Under the pieces are notes generated by a model, which worked only from the letters and a program-made list of their open reading frames with translations, ran no database searches and was not told the DNA's origin. Positions 8,001 through 12,079 of a stretch of DNA of 12,079 nt are shown here, one piece after another. Source of the DNA: JBDTCS01 sp039923455 (GTDB taxonomy: Bacteria > Bacteroidota > Ignavibacteria > Palsa-1295). The DNA is taken from NCBI GenBank assembly GCA_039923455.1, contig JBDTCS010000102.1, positions 1 to 12,079 on the forward strand, read 5' to 3'. Numbering within the stretch: the stretch's first letter is position 1; every line of letters starts with the position of its first letter. A program made the translations under genes and the position numbers.

Positions 8001-9179
8001 GACTTCATCGAGAACACAACATTCCGTTATGAGCCCGATGAACTCACGGGTCACATTCAGCTGAAGACGATCGACTCACGCGACCGTACAAAGTCGCCGA
8101 CCGTTGATATCGTTGCCGCGGATGGACACACGATCATTAATTATATCGTGCCGAGCAATGCATTGCTTCAGGTCGAGAATAATCAAGAGATCGAAGCCGG
8201 TAGTGTACTTGTGAAAATCGCTCGTGACTTCTCGAAGACGCGCGATATCACAGGCGGTCTGCCACGAGTCACGGAGCTTTTCGAGGCTCGCTCGCCATCA
8301 GATCCTGCGACGGTTTCGGAAGTGGACGGAACGGTACACTTTGAGAAACCACGTCGTGGATCTCGTGTGGTTGTTGTTACATCGCACGATCGTACAGATC
8401 GCCGCGAGTACACGATTCCATTCGGTAAGCACATTTTGGTTCAGGAAGGCGATGTCGTCCGCTCGGGCGAGCGTCTTTCGGATGGTGCGATCGATGCACA
8501 TGATATTCTTGCGATCAAGGGCGTTGCCGAGGTACAGCAGTATCTCGTGAACGAAATTCAGGAAGTGTATCGTATGCAGGGTGTAAAAATCTCCGATAAG
8601 CATATCGAAGTTATCGTACGCCAGATGCTCGGCAAGGTTCGCATCACCTCTTCGGGTGATTCGCTCATTCTCGAGAACGAGGAAGTCGATAAAGCGAAAG
8701 TTGCTCGCGAGAATGATGTGCTTATGAACTCGATCTTCGTCACCAAGCGTGGTGATTCCAAATTCAAGATCGCGCAGATGGTCGATAAGAAGAAATTCAA
8801 AGAGACCGTTGCTGATCTGAAGAAGAAAGAGAAGACGCCGCCGGAAGGCCGTCCTGCCGAGCCGATCATGTCCGAGCCGGTATTGCTTGGTATCACGCAG
8901 GCCGCACTTACGACAGAGAGCTTTATCTCCGCCGCTTCGTTCCAAGAGACGACTAAGGTACTCACCGACGCTGCAATTCAGGCGAAGGTTGATGATCTCA
9001 TGGGTCTCAAGGAGAATGTTATCGTCGGACATCTGATCCCGGCCGGAACAGGTCTGCCGAAATTCCGTGACCTCATCGTCATGCCGAAGGGTGAAGAAGA
9101 GCGCGTGAAGCTTGAGATGATCGAGCAGAAGAAAGCCGATCGTACACTTCGCCGTACCACGGAAAGAGCTGTTGCCTAA
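5049..9179 (+). CDS. rpoC: DNA-directed RNA polymerase subunit beta-prime
   Basis: The 1376-residue protein is the beta-prime subunit, which carries the catalytic magnesium site of RNA polymerase. The first zinc site has C67, C69, C82 and C85. The active-site motif NADFDGDQ is at 470-477, with the three Mg-binding aspartates D472, D474 and D476. The F-loop region RGSKEQVRQLAGMRG starts at 717, the bridge helix runs from about 768 (STHGARKGLADTAL) to 802, and the trigger-loop region (GEAVGIVAAQSIGEPG onward) is at 858-885. The second zinc site has C807, C834, C841 and C844. The stretch between C807 and C834 is only 26 residues, against 73 in E. coli, so a segment usually present is missing. 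The C-terminus is complete and includes the conserved 'GITQAALTTESFISAASFQETTKVL' region near 1280-1300. No Shine-Dalgarno sequence precedes the ATG. rpoB lies 137 bases upstream, and a strong terminator follows the stop. Confidence 0.99.
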   Translation: MAYNLPQDTPLRNFARISVGLASSESILARSHGEVTKPETINYRSYRPEKDGLFCEKIFGPTRDWECYCGKYKRIRYKGIICDRCGVEVTTKSVRRERAGHISLAVPVVHIWYFRSLPNKIGHILGIPTKDLEKIVYYESYAVVNAGPTGLPIKHLLTEEEYFRVLDSLPAGNQELHTDDPNKFIAAIGGEAVKELLRRTDIEALSVDLRRAAREETSQLKRQEALKRLRTVEAFREEEGKPQNNPEWMVLDTVPVIPPELRPLVPLEGGRFATSDLNDLYRRVIIRNNRLKRLMDIKAPEVILRNEKRMLQESVDSLFDNSRRVAAVRSDNSRALKSLSDTLKGKQGRFRQNLLGKRVDYSGRSVIVVGPELKLHECGLPKEMAVELFKPFIIRKLIERGIVKTVKSAKKVVERKTTEVWDILESIIDGHPIMLNRAPTLHRLGIQAFQPRLVEGRALQIHPLVCTAFNADFDGDQMAVHVPLSYEAQLECSILLLSSHNIISPQNGEPIAVPSQDMVLGAYYLTKHRKNVMGEGKLFGSAKEVIIAYNLGRLDLHAKIMVRIKGNRIETTTGRVIFNEIVPEELGYLNELLTKKRLRQIIAMTFRAVGNLKTVEFLDRLKELGFGFATKGGLSVSLYDIVVPKEKDEIIAKAQKQVDDVQDKYLNGFITTGERYNKVIDIWTRATNRTADKLFDALAHDRDGFNPLYMMVDSGARGSKEQVRQLAGMRGLMAKPQKSLSGQTGELIENPIISNFHEGLSILEYFISTHGARKGLADTALKTADAGYLTRRLIDAAQDAIIALYDCGTIDEEVTARIASTSIETVLIRSVLTCEARRGVCALCYGRNLTTHKLVEMGEAVGIVAAQSIGEPGTQLTLRTFHTGGTASLIAQQSQVTSKFEGTIQFEGMKVLKNPDAEMIVMSRSGVVNILDTDNRAIAKFDVSYGSKIFVANQQKVVKGDLLYEQDPYNAVIISEHAGTIRFKDFIENTTFRYEPDELTGHIQLKTIDSRDRTKSPTVDIVAADGHTIINYIVPSNALLQVENNQEIEAGSVLVKIARDFSKTRDITGGLPRVTELFEARSPSDPATVSEVDGTVHFEKPRRGSRVVVVTSHDRTDRREYTIPFGKHILVQEGDVVRSGERLSDGAIDAHDILAIKGVAEVQQYLVNEIQEVYRMQGVKISDKHIEVIVRQMLGKVRITSSGDSLILENEEVDKAKVARENDVLMNSIFVTKRGDSKFKIAQMVDKKKFKETVADLKKKEKTPPEGRPAEPIMSEPVLLGITQAALTTESFISAASFQETTKVLTDAAIQAKVDDLMGLKENVIVGHLIPAGTGLPKFRDLIVMPKGEEERVKLEMIEQKKADRTLRRTTERAVA

Positions 9180-9227
9180 AGCAGTGGCTAGATTATTCCG
9201 ATAGGATTCCCGCTTTAAAGGGAGGAA

Positions 9228-9261
9228 ACCCGATCACGTTTGCGTGATCGGGTCTTTTTTT
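9228..9261 (+). terminator. Intrinsic terminator after rpoC
   Basis: A perfect 11-bp stem (ACCCGATCACG / CGTGATCGGGT) with a TTTG loop is followed by C and seven T's. It lies about 50 bases after the rpoC stop and fits a rho-independent terminator ending the rpoBC transcript. On the - strand the stem is followed by only three T's, so it may act weakly on transcription coming from the opposite gene at 9407-9820. Confidence 0.93.
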
Positions 9262-9406
9262 GCTTATAACAATATCGCTAATCTTGCGGAGTTCGTGATA
9301 TTGCTTTAGGAGTCTGTATACTATGAGCCTGGATATTGCTTGTATTAGCTGTGTCTCAAATAAAGTTATGCCGCACCGATCTCATTGCTCTATTAACCTC
9401 GCGTGA

Positions 9407-9820
9407 TCAATATTTTGCTCGAAGCGATTCGCAGAGCGATTCGAGTTTGGTCTGAAGCGTCTCATCGGTGACGATGCGCTCGACCGGTTGTTGCGCTTTC
9501 ACATTGCGAAACGTCAGGCGGCCGAGTGTCGTCGTATTGTAGTTGCTCAAAGGTGCATTCGCAGTTAGCATGTGTTCGATTCCGCTAACCGAACGCTCCG
9601 GAGTGCTGCGATCAAATCGTTTGAACTCAGGAATAATCTCCGGGCGTGAGCTCTGCGAGCCACCATCGCCATACAGCGATAGCGGCTCGCAAGTGAGAGA
9701 GGAGCGCTCCGGATTAGAGCGAAGATGAGAGCGATTTGCTGTGAGATTGGTTGCTATGGAATTCGAAAAATTCGTTGTCGTTGTGTAGGTCTCGGGTATC
9801 GTCTCTGTTGCGGTACGCAT
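9407..9820 (-). CDS. Hypothetical protein, 137 residues, Ser/Thr/Asn-rich
   Basis: I do not recognise this protein. The preferred start is the ATG at 9818-9820, because AGGAG (complement of 9830-9834) sits 9 bases upstream, the clearest Shine-Dalgarno sequence in the window. A TTG start eight codons further upstream would overlap that site and is unlikely. The N-terminal half (MRTATETIPETYTTTTN...) is rich in Ser, Thr, Asn and Arg, and looks disordered. There is no signal peptide or membrane segment. The C-terminal third (about 95-137) is more ordered in composition and ends in a likely short helix with the near-repeat 'LESLCESL'. The gene is downstream of lexA on the same strand, 179 bases from the lexA stop, with a repeat-bearing spacer between. 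It could be co-transcribed with lexA or have its own promoter. It converges on rpoC. The length and good ribosome site support a real gene. Confidence 0.6.
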   Translation of the reverse strand: MRTATETIPETYTTTTNFSNSIATNLTANRSHLRSNPERSSLTCEPLSLYGDGGSQSSRPEIIPEFKRFDRSTPERSVSGIEHMLTANAPLSNYNTTTLGRLTFRNVKAQQPVERIVTDETLQTKLESLCESLRAKY

Positions 9821-9912
9821 AATTAGGATCTCCTGTATTTGCAAAAAATCAAAGTTTATCCTTCGGACCTATTTTCGCAGTCCGATACAAAAGCCAAAAC
9901 GGTTGGTGATAT

Positions 9913-9954
9913 TCTCAGCGCTTGCTTATCTCAGCGCTTGCTTATCTCAGCGCT
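9913..9954. repeat. 16-bp tandem repeat, two full copies plus a partial
   Basis: The unit TCTCAGCGCTTGCTTA occurs at 9913-9928 and 9929-9944, and its first ten bases recur at 9945-9954. Each copy holds the palindrome AGCGCT. The array lies in the spacer between lexA and the 137-residue gene, about 90 bases upstream of that gene's start. It could be a set of protein-binding sites or a simple slippage repeat. Confidence 0.85.
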
Positions 9955-9973
9955 GACCAATTCCTGATCGTAT

Positions 9974-9997
9974 GAGCACCGATGCTCCGAGTACTCG
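9974..9997. repeat. Two adjacent palindromes just after the lexA stop
   Basis: GAGCA-CCGA-TGCTC (9974-9987) is a 5-bp stem with a 4-base loop, directly followed by the perfect 10-bp palindrome CGAGTACTCG (9988-9997). AGTACT recurs at 10005-10010 inside the last lexA codons. No T-run follows on the - strand, so it is not a standard terminator. It may weakly mark the 3' end of the lexA transcript. Confidence 0.5.
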
Positions 9998-9999
9998 CA

Positions 10000-10671
10000 C
10001 TATGAGTACTTGAATTGAAACACACCTGGTTTCTTTTCATCGATCATTCGAATGACGCTCGTCACTTTTCCAAGTATCTGAAACGCCGTATCGGGTAGAA
10101 TCGGAATAGGCGAGAAGAGATCGTTGGCCGGCTCGAGCTCATAGGTCTTGCCTTTTTTTCTAAAGGTCTTCACCGTAGCGGAGTCATCGAGCAGCGCAAC
10201 TACGATGTCGCCATCACTGGCTTCGTTTTGTTGCTGCACGATAACAAGATCGCCATTGAGAATGCCTTTATCCTTCATGCTCTCGCCTTTGACACGCAAG
10301 CCGAACATCTTCTTGCTCATATTCGCGGTCCGGAATCCGAGCCATCCTTCGATGTTCTCGACAGCCAAGATCGGATGACCGGCTGTAACCTGTCCCACGA
10401 TCGGCACAGAGCTCTCTTCGGCTTTGCGTGTTGGCCTCAGAGCTCGAGAGAGCCCTGCACCACCGCGAGCGATAAAGCCCTTCCGTATGAGCGCGTCGAT
10501 GTGCTTTCGCACGCCAAAAGTCGAACTAACGCCTAAAAAATCAGCGATATCAGCAATAGCCGGTGGGTAACCGGAGATGTCGATATACTCCTCGATGAAC
10601 TCCAAAACCTTCCTTTGCTGAGGTGGAAGCCCATCCCGAGGGTCTACAATTGTATCTTCTAAGAGTGCCAT
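10000..10671 (-). CDS. lexA: LexA repressor (SOS regulator, S24 family self-cleaving)
   Basis: The 223-residue protein is the transcriptional repressor of the SOS DNA-damage response. RecA filaments on single-stranded DNA trigger its self-cleavage, which releases the regulon. Residues about 14-80 form the winged helix-turn-helix, with 'LPPQQRKVLEFI', 'GYPPAIADIADFLGVSS' and a recognition helix near 49-63. The cleavage site is A97-G98 in 'GQVTAGHPI'. The catalytic serine is S131 in 'GESMKDKGI' and the catalytic lysine is K168 in 'ATVKTF', so self-cleavage should be intact. It is about 20 residues longer than E. coli LexA (202), through a short N-terminal extension and about 12 extra residues at the C-terminus. 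The ATG at 10669-10671 lacks a good Shine-Dalgarno sequence. A strong promoter and a palindrome at the likely transcription start lie upstream, as expected for an autoregulated gene. Confidence 0.96.
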   Translation of the reverse strand: MALLEDTIVDPRDGLPPQQRKVLEFIEEYIDISGYPPAIADIADFLGVSSTFGVRKHIDALIRKGFIARGGAGLSRALRPTRKAEESSVPIVGQVTAGHPILAVENIEGWLGFRTANMSKKMFGLRVKGESMKDKGILNGDLVIVQQQNEASDGDIVVALLDDSATVKTFRKKGKTYELEPANDLFSPIPILPDTAFQILGKVTSVIRMIDEKKPGVFQFKYS

Positions 10672-10701
10672 GACTCAAAAATGCCTTTTTCAGTTCAAAT
10701 T

Positions 10702-10741
10702 CACCAGTGGTGCTCCTTAGAGCAGGTGCCTATTAAGGCAC
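10702..10741 (-). promoter_or_regulatory. Stack of inverted repeats in the lexA leader, candidate LexA operator
   Basis: Three inverted repeats lie end to end between the lexA -10 box and the start codon. CACCA-G-TGGTG is at 10702-10712, TGCTC-CTTA-GAGCA at 10711-10724 and GTGCCT-ATTA-AGGCAC at 10726-10741. The last one is 16 bp long and covers the predicted transcription start (near 10740), which is a natural position for an autorepressing operator. None matches the E. coli (CTGT-N8-ACAG), Gram-positive (GAAC-N4-GTTC) or alphaproteobacterial (GTTC-N7-GTTC) LexA boxes. The repeats are seen; the operator role is inferred. Confidence 0.5.
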
Positions 10742-10746
10742 TCCCA

Positions 10747-10775
10747 AACATAAGGAATTCTAAGGCCGATGTCAA
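10747..10775 (-). promoter_or_regulatory. Sigma70-type promoter for lexA
   Basis: On the - strand a perfect TTGACA (complement of 10770-10775) is followed after exactly 17 bases by TATGTT (complement of 10747-10752), which has the key T and A positions of a -10 box. The predicted start is near 10740, about 70 bases before the lexA ATG. The perfect -35 box and ideal spacing make this the best promoter in the window. Confidence 0.75.
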
Positions 10776-10875
10776 GGCCTAAGTGAAGATTTTTCAATTT
10801 ATTTTTGAGGCACGCGAGATTGCTCCCGGCGAGTGTCGGGTAGAATGGGGAATAGTATTGGTCGGCTTAGGGGAA

Positions 10876-11892
10876 TTACGGCAGGAGTTTTCCGGCTTGC
10901 TCGGTCACGAGTTGCTGGATCTCTTCTATGGAATAGGAATGATGAATCCTTGCACCGGCAGCATGAAAATGTCCGTTGCCACCAAAGGCTTGCGCAAGTG
11001 CGGCAGCAGAAATTTCGCCCTTGCTACGCGCCGAAAGCTTCCAACCTTGCTTCAGTTGCAAAAGAAAAACGGAGAGGACGATACCGCCAACCTGAAACGG
11101 CATCTGCACGAATCCATCGACATCTTCTTCGTTCGATTTCGTCTGCTCCAGTTGCGCTTGTGTCAGCGTTTGGAGCGCCATGCGATCATCGTAATGATAC
11201 CCAAGCGAGTTCAAGCATTCGCGCAGCAGCAATAGCCGCGAAGCCGGAGCTGCGTTGTACACCTGGTCATAGGTCGCAACGGGATCGGCACCAAGATCGA
11301 GCAGATCGGCGCAAATACGAAACACTTCCGAATCGGTGCGAGGAAATTTGAAGTTGCCCGTATCGGTCATGATCGCCACATAGAGCGCCACTGCACCGCT
11401 TTGCGAGAGCTTGCCACCAAGCTTCGGGCGAGCAGATTCGATCAATTTATAGATGATCTCGCCCGTCGAACAGGCGTCTGTATCAATGAAGTAATGCTGT
11501 GCAAAATCTTTCGGCTCGAGATGATGATCAATGATCGTAACTCGTGAGCGGTTCGTACTGACATACGGCGCAAGCGAGCGAACACGATCGGCATCATTGA
11601 CATCGAGCACAATAATCTGCTCGGCGTTGGTGAGCAATCCATCGTGTTTCTCAAAATCGAACTGTTCGACCGGCACGCTGAGCGTGTTAAGAAACGTGTA
11701 ATTATAAGGAAGAGGGGAGTGATTAATCATTCGGACTCGCTTTCCGAGCGAGAGCAGCCAATCGGCAAGCCCGATCTCCGCACCGAGCGCATCGCCGTCC
11801 GGATTTACATGTGTGGTCAGAATGAACTCCTGCGCAGACTGTACAAGCGCGAGAAAAGCCGAAAAATCAAGCGACGTCGTGTTTATTGCCAT
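10876..11892 (-). CDS. nrnA: DHH/DHHA1 phosphoesterase, NrnA-like oligoribonuclease/pAp phosphatase
   Basis: The 338-residue cytoplasmic enzyme belongs to the DHH/DHHA1 family. NrnA proteins degrade short RNA oligomers (nanoRNAs) to mononucleotides and can dephosphorylate pAp, linking RNA turnover with sulfur metabolism. The DHH domain spans about residues 18-180. Its metal-binding motifs are 'HVNPDGDALG' (H28, D32, D34), D97 in 'VLDVNDADR', the namesake D122-H123-H124 in 'IIDHH', and D177 in 'MTDTGNF'. The DHHA1 substrate-binding domain follows, with 'GGNGHFHAAGA' at 304-314. The length is close to the usual 310-340, so the protein looks complete. The start ATG lies 61 bases downstream of the stop of the partial gene at the right edge, so the two may share a transcript. 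No convincing terminator follows the stop. NrnA is the best subfamily match, but substrate preference (nanoRNA, pAp or cyclic dinucleotide products) cannot be read from sequence alone. Confidence 0.9.
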   Translation of the reverse strand: MAINTTSLDFSAFLALVQSAQEFILTTHVNPDGDALGAEIGLADWLLSLGKRVRMINHSPLPYNYTFLNTLSVPVEQFDFEKHDGLLTNAEQIIVLDVNDADRVRSLAPYVSTNRSRVTIIDHHLEPKDFAQHYFIDTDACSTGEIIYKLIESARPKLGGKLSQSGAVALYVAIMTDTGNFKFPRTDSEVFRICADLLDLGADPVATYDQVYNAAPASRLLLLRECLNSLGYHYDDRMALQTLTQAQLEQTKSNEEDVDGFVQMPFQVGGIVLSVFLLQLKQGWKLSARSKGEISAAALAQAFGGNGHFHAAGARIHHSYSIEEIQQLVTEQAGKLLP

Positions 11893-11953
11893 AGCGCCGT
11901 AGAACGCACGCAGAACTCAAGAGATTTCGCAATCCCCGAGGTGATTAAGCGAA

Positions 11954-12079
11954 CTACGGGACTTTGTGCTCAAGGCAGACGATCTCGAAAAAAGTCTCGA
12001 AGTAGATCCGGTTACCCTCAACGTAGAAATTGCCTATGGGGCCATCATCGCCAAAGTAGAATGCCAAATTTGAAGCCCA
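11954..12079 (-). CDS. C-terminal end of an unknown protein, partial
   Basis: A - strand frame enters from the right edge and gives 41 residues to TAG. The sequence (…NLAFYFGDDGPIGNFYVEGNRIYFETFF…) alternates hydrophobic and polar residues in a beta-strand-like pattern. I do not recognise a family. It lies upstream of the DHH phosphoesterase on the same strand with a 61-base gap, which fits an operon. A short + strand frame over the same bases also reads plausibly (about 40 residues to a TGA near 12070), so the assignment is uncertain. Confidence 0.4.
   Translation of the reverse strand, partial: WASNLAFYFGDDGPIGNFYVEGNRIYFETFFEIVCLEHKVP

Noticed and set aside
6012..8054. Long - strand open frame (680 codons) opposite rpoC
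   Set aside because: The same antisense effect of codon bias. There are no motifs, and the composition is not protein-like.
9323..9406. 27-residue + strand mini-ORF after the rpoC terminator, with AGGAG 10 bases upstream
   Set aside because: It is very short, not domain-like and lacks a promoter. The ribosome-site match is probably chance.
10783..11351. + strand open frames of 150 and 172 codons opposite the phosphoesterase
   Set aside because: They are antisense to a clear DHH/DHHA1 enzyme, with no recognisable domain.

Overview
The window carries a complete rpoB-rpoC pair (RNA polymerase beta and beta-prime) on the + strand. It is followed on the - strand by a small unrecognised gene, lexA and a DHH/DHHA1 phosphoesterase (NrnA-like). 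A fragment of another gene lies at each edge. The left-edge fragment ends in what reads as a type IX secretion (T9SS) C-terminal sorting domain. With the style of RpoB and RpoC and the absence of Shine-Dalgarno sequences before both genes, this suggests the Bacteroidota/Chlorobiota (FCB) group, possibly an Ignavibacteria- or Kapabacteria-like lineage. The phylum-level guess is an inference from motifs, not from a search.

Layout. Bases 3-188 (+) are the tail of a T9SS cargo protein. Bases 189-1089 are gene-poor. The last ~180 bases before rpoB hold a possible sigma70-type promoter and a run of perfect inverted repeats, two of which are mutually exclusive. rpoB is 1090-4911. A 137-base spacer with a 13-bp hairpin precedes rpoC at 5049-9179. 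An 11-bp GC-rich hairpin with seven T's at 9228-9261 is a convincing intrinsic terminator. The - strand block then reads, right to left: the end of an unknown gene (11954-12079), the DHH phosphoesterase (10876-11892), a spacer with the lexA promoter and a stack of inverted repeats, lexA (10000-10671), a repeat-rich spacer, and a 137-residue Ser/Thr/Asn-rich protein (9407-9820) facing the rpoC terminator.

How the genes relate. rpoB and rpoC make the two catalytic subunits of RNA polymerase and are presumably one transcript. In many bacteria they follow rplJ-rplL, but here the nearest upstream gene is an unrelated secreted protein, so rpoBC probably has its own promoter and control. LexA is the SOS repressor, and all residues needed for self-cleavage are present. 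The phosphoesterase degrades short RNAs and/or pAp. The most interesting non-coding signals are the structured rpoB leader, the rpoB-rpoC intercistronic hairpin, the palindrome at the lexA transcription start (a candidate operator), and a 16-bp tandem repeat downstream of lexA. The most interesting protein feature is a shortened second zinc-binding region in RpoC. I saw no tRNA, rRNA, CRISPR array, transposase or phage gene, and no clear multi-gene novel system.
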